A model generated the notes under the pieces. It was not told the origin of the DNA. It saw nothing but the letters and a program-made list of their open reading frames with translations, and made no database searches. Below, piece by piece: positions 1 through 4,223 of a stretch of 5,405 nucleotides of DNA; the stretch's first letter is position 1, and the number at the start of each line of letters is the position of its first letter. Source of the DNA: Candidatus Wallbacteria bacterium (GTDB taxonomy: Bacteria; Muiribacteriota; JAQTZZ01); assembly GCA_028711905.1 (NCBI GenBank), contig JAQTRI010000269.1, forward strand, positions 1-5,405, in the 5' to 3' direction. The translations under genes were made by a program, and so were the position numbers.

Positions 1-549
1 ATTATGCATTCCCGCGTCTTCTCAGGGGGTAAAGTTCAGGTAATGGGCGACCGCGGCCTGATCGTAGGCGGTCTGGTTCAGGCCCGCCAAGGTATCACAG
101 CCAAGGAAATCGGCTCCATCGCCTTCACGAAAACCGATCTGACAGTCGGGTTTGACCCGGAAACACTGCAGAAAATCGCGACCATCGAGGAACAGATCAT
201 AGGGGAGGAGGAAAAACTCGCCAAGTTTGAACTGGCTCTGAACAGTCTTTACAAGCTGAAAAAATCCGGTCAGATCAATAATCAGGAAGAGTACGACCGG
301 AAATCATCGCAGCTGGAACTGTTCCGCACACGACAGCTGGAAGTTATCCGGAGAAAAAAGGAAGAGATAACAGAGGCCAAGTCTTCAGGCACTCCCCTGC
401 TCAGCGCCAAAATCCGCGTCAAAGATAAGATATTTCCCGGAGTACGGCTGGAAATCGCCCGTGAATCGCTATCCATTCAAGAGGAGTATAAATTCATTTC
501 TTTCTATTTCGATCCTGAAAGCCACAGCATCAAGTGGACCAGCTTTTAA
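1..549 (+). CDS. FapA/DUF342-family protein, C-terminal part (5' end outside window)
   Basis: This is the last 182 residues of a FapA (DUF342) family protein; the reading frame is open to the first base. The first residues (HSRVFSGGKVQVMGDRGLIVGG) match the repeating, glycine-punctuated right-handed beta-helix of the family, where 'HSxVxAGGxV...GGRGxIVGG' comes just before the coiled coil. Residues about 50-125 of the visible part are charged and helical (EEQIIGEEEKLAKFE and onward) and form the expected coiled-coil insertion. The end returns to beta strands ('AKIRVKDKIFPGVRLEI'), as in the family's closing segment. The ATG at 4 is therefore an internal methionine, not the start. FapA proteins are cytoplasmic and have been linked to flagellar assembly and its regulation in Vibrio, but many bacteria carry paralogues of unknown role. 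Nothing visible here ties this one to flagella. Family assignment is strong; function is open. Confidence 0.86.
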   Translation: MMHSRVFSGGKVQVMGDRGLIVGGLVQARQGITAKEIGSIAFTKTDLTVGFDPETLQKIATIEEQIIGEEEKLAKFELALNSLYKLKKSGQINNQEEYDRKSSQLELFRTRQLEVIRRKKEEITEAKSSGTPLLSAKIRVKDKIFPGVRLEIARESLSIQEEYKFISFYFDPESHSIKWTSF

Positions 550-567
550 TGAATAATGCTTTTCCCC

Positions 568-595
568 TTGATATTTGTCGGAAAACTGGTACACT
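568..595 (+). promoter_or_regulatory. Candidate sigma70 promoter for the TPR gene at 626
   Basis: TTGATA at 568-573 (5 of 6 to the -35 consensus) and TACACT at 590-595 (4 of 6 to the -10) are 16 bp apart in the 76-bp gap after the FapA-like gene. Transcription would start near 602, just upstream of the ribosome binding site at 616-620. I see no hairpin terminator in this gap, so read-through from the upstream gene is also possible. Confidence 0.4.
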
Positions 596-615
596 CCATC
601 ACAAGCTGATTAATC

Positions 616-620
616 GGAGG
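616..620 (+). promoter_or_regulatory. Ribosome binding site (GGAGG) for the TPR gene
   Basis: GGAGG lies 5 bases before the ATG at 626. This fixes the start and places the signal peptide exactly at the N-terminus. Confidence 0.8.
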
Positions 621-625
621 CTCTG

Positions 626-1531
626 ATGAAATTCCTCTGCCTGGCAACATTCCTGTTGCTGACAGCCTCACTTCCTGCAGTTAGATTGAAAAATTCACCT
701 TATTACAAACACTTGAGCAATGATGTCTATTTTCGCATTCTCAATATTCCCGGAGAATTGAGAAAGGGTGAGATTTTTCTCCATAAGCAGCTGGTAATCG
801 AACTGACAGACTCATTTGGACATTCAGACACAGTAAAGGATACTTTTTTTACAGCCGGAAAAGTGCAACTGCTCATTGATAAAAAAACCACTCCAGACAT
901 GATCGGCGCAGATAAAACCGAGAATGGCGCGGCTATTACTGCGAGCGGTGAAGTGCTGGTAAGTTTCAATGATCAGGAGACACAGCTCCGCTATCATATG
1001 AGCGCTTTCAAGCTGGCCTTTATTTATGCCTGCCGCTTAAAAAAAGCCCTGGGGGATACCGCCAGTTACCCTGCCGAGGATTTTTCCTTAGAAGTTCGTG
1101 AAATAAGCAAAGGAGATGAGTACTTTGGCAACGACTTTCTGGAAGAGGCATACATGGCATATCGCAAAGCCTGGAAAATCAACCGCAAAAACGCACTTGC
1201 CTGTTTTTCCATGGGAAGCATCGCTTTCTACGAAAACAAATTTGATGAAGCCATGCCGTTTCTGGAAAAAAGCACCGAGTACCTCGGAGATTTTCCAAGA
1301 ACCTATTACATGATCGCCCGCACAGCCCTGTCTCAGGGTGATCAGCAGAAGGCCACAGTCGCTTTGAAAATGGCATTGAAATTCGACGAATCAAATCCGG
1401 TTTACCAGGATCTTTTAAAAACCATTGAAGAAGGCAAGGCGGTTCTGACTCCTGTCACTGTAGAAGTCACTGTTGAACCGGCTAAGGAATCTCCCCAGAA
1501 AAAGCGCAAGAAAAAACTGTTCGGCCTTTGA
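626..1531 (+). CDS. Exported TPR-repeat protein of unknown function
   Basis: The 301-residue product begins with a typical signal peptide: MK, then a hydrophobic stretch to about residue 16, with likely cleavage after LPA (residue 18). Residues 20-150 look like a mixed beta domain I do not recognise, rich in short strands (for example 'KQLVIEL', 'KVQLLID', 'GEVLVSF'). Residues about 162-260 hold about three tetratricopeptide repeats: 'EEAYMAYRKAWKINRKN', then 'ALACFSMGSIAFYENKFDEA', then 'TYYMIARTALSQGDQQKA'. These show the A/G/Y pattern of the fold. The protein ends in a Val/Pro-rich linker and a very basic tail (KKRKKKLFGL). TPR domains mediate protein-protein contacts, so a periplasmic or envelope scaffold role is an inference. 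The gene has its own promoter candidate and SD site, and faces csoR across a MITE-like element. The specific function is unknown. Confidence 0.85.
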   Translation: MKFLCLATFLLLTASLPAVRLKNSPYYKHLSNDVYFRILNIPGELRKGEIFLHKQLVIELTDSFGHSDTVKDTFFTAGKVQLLIDKKTTPDMIGADKTENGAAITASGEVLVSFNDQETQLRYHMSAFKLAFIYACRLKKALGDTASYPAEDFSLEVREISKGDEYFGNDFLEEAYMAYRKAWKINRKNALACFSMGSIAFYENKFDEAMPFLEKSTEYLGDFPRTYYMIARTALSQGDQQKATVALKMALKFDESNPVYQDLLKTIEEGKAVLTPVTVEVTVEPAKESPQKKRKKKLFGL

Positions 1532-1561
1532 ATCAGATAATTTGCCATTCCTGCATGCAAC

Positions 1562-1671
1562 CTAGTGGTCTGTTGCACTTAATTTTGTGCAAATGTCGTT
1601 TGCGGAATCCTTTCTGCGAAAGGATTTTCTCCGGATCAGTAAACACAGAATTAAGTGTTACAGACCACTAG
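1562..1671. mobile_element. MITE-like element with 28-bp terminal inverted repeats
   Basis: The outer arms 1562-1589 and 1644-1671 are inverted repeats matching at 25 of 28 positions, beginning CTAGTGGTCTGT. A TA dinucleotide sits at each outer end (1563-1564 and 1669-1670), as expected if TA was duplicated on insertion. That is the habit of IS630/Tc1-mariner-type transposases, and would make the element proper 1565-1668. Inside is a second perfect hairpin, with stem AATCCTTTC (1606-1614), loop TGC and stem 1618-1626. There is no coding capacity, so it would be non-autonomous. It fills the gap between two convergent genes, ending 5 bp before the csoR stop codon, and could also act as a bidirectional terminator. 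Assignment to a named IS family is inference from the ends only. Confidence 0.65.
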
Positions 1672-1676
1672 CAAAA

Positions 1677-1946
1677 CTATTTCCGAGCTCTTTTGACAAT
1701 CTCCAGCACTTCATGGATTTTTTCCTCCCTCTCCGCATCAGAAACACACAGCATGGCTTCTTTGACGCAGATCTGCAGGTGCCTCTCCAGGACCAGTTCC
1801 TCCACCCTGACCAGAGCACCCCTGACAGCCTGAATTTGAGTTAGAATGTCCACACAGTACTCATCCTTTTCGATCATTTTCTGAATACCTCGTACCTGTC
1901 CTTCAATGCGTTTAAGCGCAGAAAGCTGTTTCTCATGTTTGTTCAT
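1677..1946 (-). CDS. csoR: CsoR-family metal-sensing repressor (probably Cu(I))
   Basis: This 89-residue, all-helical protein belongs to the CsoR/RcnR (DUF156) family. The N-terminal helix has the signature 'LKRIEGQVRGIQKMIE', followed by 'YCVDILTQIQAVRGAL'. The Cu(I) ligand set of CsoR is present as C31, H56 and C60 ('ERHLQIC'), with the conserved Tyr just before the first Cys. FrmR lacks the last Cys, CstR lacks the His, and RcnR uses extra His ligands, so Cu(I) sensing is the best reading. CsoR binds DNA as the apo form and is released by Cu(I). I chose the ATG at 1946 rather than 1958: GGAGGTG lies a few bases before 1946, while 1958 is only about 7 bases from the predicted transcription start and has no binding site. 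No copper ATPase or chaperone gene adjoins it in the window. The stop is TAG, 5 bp from the MITE-like element. Confidence 0.9.
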   Translation of the reverse strand: MNKHEKQLSALKRIEGQVRGIQKMIEKDEYCVDILTQIQAVRGALVRVEELVLERHLQICVKEAMLCVSDAEREEKIHEVLEIVKRARK

Positions 1947-1949
1947 TTC

Positions 1950-1956
1950 CACCTCC
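1950..1956 (-). promoter_or_regulatory. Ribosome binding site that decides the csoR start
   Basis: Read on the minus strand, GGAGGTG immediately follows the upstream ATG (1958) and precedes the ATG at 1946 by three bases (GAA). It therefore serves the downstream start and gives an 89-residue protein beginning MNKHEK. Confidence 0.75.
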
Positions 1957-1971
1957 ATACTCTATAATTTA

Positions 1972-2000
1972 ATTATACCATACCCGGGTATGGTTGTCAA
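1972..2000 (-). promoter_or_regulatory. Perfect-consensus sigma70 promoter of csoR
   Basis: On the minus strand, TTGACA (1995-2000) and TATAAT (1972-1977) are both exact consensus hexamers, separated by exactly 17 bp. Transcription should start near 1965, leaving a leader of about 19 bases with the SD site. A promoter this strong makes sense only if it is held off by a repressor, which matches the palindrome in its spacer. Confidence 0.85.
1977..1994. promoter_or_regulatory. Palindromic operator in the csoR promoter spacer (probable CsoR site)
   Basis: ACCATACCCGGGTATGGT is a perfect 18-bp palindrome. It fills the 17-bp spacer between the -35 and -10 boxes and overlaps the -10 by one base. 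The ATACCC/GGGTAT half-sites resemble known CsoR-family operators, which usually have a few bases between the C-run and G-run; here the two halves abut. Its position blocks RNA polymerase directly, so autorepression by the csoR product is the natural inference. Confidence 0.72.
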
Positions 2001-2080
2001 GTTATCAACAAGGGGTGGGGGTATCAACTATCGCTCAACCGCGTGTTATTCGGCTGATCTTTAAAATTACTGCCAACAGA

Positions 2081-3082
2081 TTATTTGGAATCTTCTCTGA
2101 TCCAGTCACTGAAATAAGCCTCAGGCAGGGTGTCCCAGAAAGCACCGCACGCGCGACATTTTTCCGGGAGCAACTCCCAGCATTTTTCAATATGCTGCCT
2201 GCGCCATATAGAAATTTTATCACCCATCCAGAGATCGGTGAATGAAGACTGGTTCAGATTGCCGAGTAACATGGACATTTCCGGATCTTCACTGCAAAAA
2301 AGGACTGACCCGTCGGCGCGCACAAAAGGGGTAGCCCATAGTTTTTCGCACGGTCCCCTCTTCCCTGCTTCCTTGATCAGAACCGGATTTTCTCCGGAAA
2401 TTTCACAAAAAAGAATATCCGCTTCCCGCTGTTTCAGCGGAGCAATCAGCCTACGGAACAGCACATAGTCCTCGCAGGCCGTCAGGTCTTCCTGAAATCG
2501 GACTGAATTTATACCTATCCCCTTGGCCCAAACCAGTATTCTTCCAATTTCATCGAAATTCTCAGGCATGATGATAAATTGAAGTCTGAGCCTGGGAAAC
2601 TTCCGTCCTGCAGAGTCACGAAACATGATCAATTCTCTGACTCGCGCAAGAACTTCATCTAAGCAGTCAACACCCTTCAACCATGCATACTTGTCCCTGT
2701 CCAGAGTATCGATGGAAACAGTCAGATAAAACGGCTTGTCCGGCAAATCGCTTGCGCAGAACACATCAACAGGAAGAGAAAGATTGGTCTCCAGGCAAAC
2801 CGCCTCCTGCCAGGGTTCGCACATCAGTTCGCGAAGAATAGCCTCGAACCGAGGATGAAGCGTGCTCTCCCCCAGCCAGTTGAGCTTAACCCCTGCATAT
2901 TGGTACCCCTGCCGCTTTATCTCCAGAAACAGCCGCTCCAGCAGTTCCTTTTCCATAAAGCACTGTTTCATGCGGTCCACACGCAGCCGATAGCAGTATC
3001 GGCACTGGAAATTACAGCAGTTCGAAAGCTCCAGGCTGAGCCAGCCCCGGGCATTGTTCAGACAGGATATCCTGTGGTTCAT
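2081..3082 (-). CDS. Radical SAM protein with SPASM/twitch-type C-terminal domain
   Basis: The 333-residue enzyme has the radical SAM cluster motif CxxxCxxC at C23, C27 and C30 (CNFQCRYCYR), which binds the [4Fe-4S] cluster that cleaves S-adenosylmethionine. The barrel also shows 'WLGESTLHP' (residues 69-77, the GE motif region), 'ETNLSL' (98-103) and 'SIDTLDRDKY' (123-132). The C-terminal part, from C245, reads like a SPASM domain: 'CEKLW', 'DGSVLFC' ending at C263, 'LLGNLNQSSFTDLW', then C309-x2-C312. Only about four of the usual seven SPASM cysteines are seen (C301 is extra), suggesting one auxiliary cluster, as in the shorter twitch form. Relatives modify peptides or act in cofactor and cell-envelope pathways. 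No precursor peptide or partner is visible nearby, so the substrate is unknown. It lies upstream of csoR on the same strand, about 80 bp before the csoR promoter. No SD site precedes the ATG. Confidence 0.87.
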   Translation of the reverse strand: MNHRISCLNNARGWLSLELSNCCNFQCRYCYRLRVDRMKQCFMEKELLERLFLEIKRQGYQYAGVKLNWLGESTLHPRFEAILRELMCEPWQEAVCLETNLSLPVDVFCASDLPDKPFYLTVSIDTLDRDKYAWLKGVDCLDEVLARVRELIMFRDSAGRKFPRLRLQFIIMPENFDEIGRILVWAKGIGINSVRFQEDLTACEDYVLFRRLIAPLKQREADILFCEISGENPVLIKEAGKRGPCEKLWATPFVRADGSVLFCSEDPEMSMLLGNLNQSSFTDLWMGDKISIWRRQHIEKCWELLPEKCRACGAFWDTLPEAYFSDWIREDSK

Positions 3083-3088
3083 TCTGTG

Positions 3089-3097
3089 ATTTTAGCA
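3089..3097 (-). promoter_or_regulatory. Candidate extended -10 promoter for the radical SAM gene
   Basis: Minus-strand TGCTAAAAT is an extended -10 (TGn plus a 5-of-6 hexamer). There is no good -35 at the normal distance. The hexamer ends 6 bases before the ATG, which would put the transcription start at or next to the start codon (leaderless mRNA). Confidence 0.35.
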
Positions 3098-3120
3098 CAA
3101 TGACTGCACCCCACACACCT

Positions 3121-3148
3121 ATTACCCATTACCTATTACCTATTACCT
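3121..3148. repeat. Heptamer array, 4 x ATTACCY
   Basis: Four tandem 7-bp units: ATTACCC followed by three copies of ATTACCT, with no spacer. It sits between the divergent radical SAM and TPR lipoprotein-like genes. No coding meaning is likely, since 7 bp does not keep frame. Confidence 0.85.
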
Positions 3149-3180
3149 TCCCCGCGTTACCCTCAATGTATTCCTGTGCT

Positions 3181-3202
3181 GAGACGCGCTATAGCGCGTC
3201 TC
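3181..3202. repeat. 22-bp perfect palindrome
   Basis: The 11-base arm GAGACGCGCTA is followed directly by its reverse complement, centred between 3191 and 3192. There is no T-run, and it lies between divergent genes, so a terminator is unlikely. It resembles the dispersed GAGACGCG-type palindromes found in intergenic DNA of several bacteria. A binding site for a dimeric protein is the other possibility. Confidence 0.75.
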
Positions 3203-3223
3203 TACAATTCATACCTTCAGGTA

Positions 3224-3262
3224 CAGATATCCGTAACTCGCTTACGCTCGTACGGCTATCTG
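3224..3262. repeat. 39-bp imperfect inverted repeat
   Basis: Arms CAGATATCCGTA (3224-3235) and TACGGCTATCTG (3251-3262) pair at 11 of 12 positions around a 15-base centre that itself contains the near-repeat CTCGCTTACGCTCG. The form is REP-like. It abuts the heptamer array at 3265. Confidence 0.65.
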
Positions 3263-3264
3263 AC

Positions 3265-3299
3265 ATTCACCATTCAAAATTCACCATTCAACATTCATA
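3265..3299. repeat. Heptamer array, 5 x ATTCANN
   Basis: Five tandem 7-bp units: ATTCACC, ATTCAAA, ATTCACC, ATTCAAC, ATTCATA. The ATTCAAC unit is the same one that is repeated at 4180-4207, in the same orientation, on the other side of the TPR lipoprotein-like gene. Confidence 0.8.
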
Positions 3300-3330
3300 A
3301 TTTCCTTTACCCATTACTCTCCCATTGTTG

Positions 3331-3336
3331 TATAGT
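3331..3336 (+). promoter_or_regulatory. Candidate -10 box (TATAGT) for the gene at 3343
   Basis: TATAGT matches the -10 consensus at 5 of 6 positions and ends 6 bases before the GTG at 3343. The upstream TTTACC (3306-3311) is a weak -35 at a long 19-bp spacing. Initiation would fall at about the GTG, again suggesting a leaderless transcript. Confidence 0.3.
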
Positions 3337-3342
3337 ATTTAT

Positions 3343-4110
3343 GTGAAGCATTTCCTTTTTATTTTTATTCTGGCATACTCTGTCAGCTGCAGCGCTGATT
3401 ATGATAAAGCCCTGAATCTCTATCATCAGGCCCTTGATCTGCTCTCCACAGGAGAAGTGGAAGCAGCGGCATCTGCTTATCGCAAAGCCTTAGATGAAGA
3501 TCTGCAGGTCCTTAAACTTCAGGATCACGGATTAGCCAAAATTCTTCTTTATCTCCTGGAACGCGAGGACGATCCACTTGCATCGGGAAGATATTTTCTG
3601 CTTTACGGCTATTCGGAAAAAGCCCGGTCTTTCTTCCAGGATGCGCTCACGCGTTTTTCCCCTGATTCGGCACAATTTCAGGAAGCCAGATCAGGGATGG
3701 AACTGATCGATCTTTTGCTTACACAAACAGCCACAATGGAAGTCAGGTCACTGGATCCCCTTGATCAGTCCCAGCAAATGCAGGATTGGCAGAAACTCCC
3801 TCCTCCACCACCCGGAGGGCAGCTTCCAGGAGACCCTGCCGACCAGGTCAAGTATCTCAAATTCGGTCTGCCTGCAATGGAGCGAGCTCTCAATGACCAG
3901 GAGCGCCAGTGGCGCACAGCTGAGGAAGAACGCCGGAAATGGGGAGGCATCGATGTAACCGGTACCGGCGGAAACAAGGCTGCTGAACAGTATTTCGGAC
4001 GCATCGCTGATGCTGAGAAAACTAAATTCGATGATATGAGAATTCAGTTCGATAACCTGAAAGAGCGCATCAGCGAGCTGGAAAAAATTCTTGATAAAGA
4101 TCAACATTGA
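3343..4110 (+). CDS. Exported TPR/coiled-coil protein, possible lipoprotein
   Basis: With the GTG start at 3343 the product is 255 residues and begins with a compact signal peptide (MKHFLFIFILAYSVSC). The Cys at 16 could be a lipidated residue, though 'SVSC' is a loose lipobox; cleavage after CSA (residue 18) is the alternative. An in-frame TTG at 3325 would add six residues. Neither start has an SD site. Mature residues to about 125 are helical, with TPR-like pairs such as 'ALDLLSTGEVEAAASAYRKA' and 'GYSEKARSFFQDALTRF'. A short proline/glycine linker (LPPPPPGGQLPGDP) follows. Then comes a charged helical region, a glycine-rich patch (GGIDVTGTGGN) and a coiled coil at the C-terminus (about residues 223-252, 'FDNLKERISELEKIL'). 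I do not recognise a family. An envelope scaffold role is only an inference. The gene is flanked on both sides by ATTCAAC-type arrays. Confidence 0.78.
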   Translation: MKHFLFIFILAYSVSCSADYDKALNLYHQALDLLSTGEVEAAASAYRKALDEDLQVLKLQDHGLAKILLYLLEREDDPLASGRYFLLYGYSEKARSFFQDALTRFSPDSAQFQEARSGMELIDLLLTQTATMEVRSLDPLDQSQQMQDWQKLPPPPPGGQLPGDPADQVKYLKFGLPAMERALNDQERQWRTAEEERRKWGGIDVTGTGGNKAAEQYFGRIADAEKTKFDDMRIQFDNLKERISELEKILDKDQH

Positions 4111-4126
4111 TGTAAAGGTCAATAAG

Positions 4127-4155
4127 TTGAAACCAGCTGGAGAGTTCAGTAAAAT
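4127..4155 (+). promoter_or_regulatory. Candidate sigma70 promoter for the YchF-like gene
   Basis: TTGAAA (4127-4132) and TAAAAT (4150-4155) each match consensus at 5 of 6 positions and are 17 bp apart. Transcription would begin near 4162, so the heptamer array at 4180-4207 would lie in the 5' untranslated leader of the YchF-like gene. Confidence 0.55.
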
Positions 4156-4179
4156 GAAAGTATTAGAATATTTTCCCAA

Positions 4180-4207
4180 ATTCAACATTCAACATTCAAC
4201 ATTCAAC
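4180..4207. repeat. Heptamer array, 4 x ATTCAAC
   Basis: Four identical, gap-free ATTCAAC units, followed by a partial ATT and then the SD sequence of the next gene 6 bases after the last full unit. The perfect identity suggests a recent or slippage-prone array. Its copy number would change the leader length of the downstream mRNA. Confidence 0.88.
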
Positions 4208-4212
4208 ATTTG

Positions 4213-4218
4213 AAGGAG
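4213..4218 (+). promoter_or_regulatory. Ribosome binding site (AAGGAG) for the YchF-like gene
   Basis: AAGGAG lies 5 bases before the ATG at 4224, which fixes the start. The heptamer array ends only 5 bases upstream of it. Confidence 0.8.
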
Positions 4219-4223
4219 TCCCC

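Noticed and set aside
4..6. ATG at position 4 as the start of the FapA-like gene
   Set aside because: The residues around it match an internal beta-helix segment of the family, and the frame is open to base 1, so the gene begins upstream of the window.
1587..1844. 85-residue plus-strand ORF starting inside the MITE-like element
   Set aside because: It is antisense to csoR, whose family signature is unmistakable.
3181..3202. Rho-independent terminator
   Set aside because: There is no T-run, and both neighbouring genes are transcribed away from it.
3121..3299. Possible CRISPR array from the short repeated units
   Set aside because: The repeats are 7 bp and contiguous, with no unique spacers of constant length and no cas genes.
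3100..3300. 66-residue plus-strand ORF in the intergenic repeat region
   Set aside because: Its translation is made of the heptamer arrays and palindromes, with no SD site and no protein-like pattern.
3748..4188. 146-residue minus-strand ORF opposite the TPR lipoprotein-like gene
   Set aside because: It is antisense to a gene with a signal peptide and coherent helical pattern, and has no SD or promoter of its own.
4154..4213. 19-codon ORF (MKVLEYFPKF...) running through the ATTCAAC array into the SD site
   Set aside because: Its ATG overlaps the predicted -10 box and so lies upstream of the likely transcript start. It has no well-spaced SD site, and most of its sequence is a read-through of the repeat.
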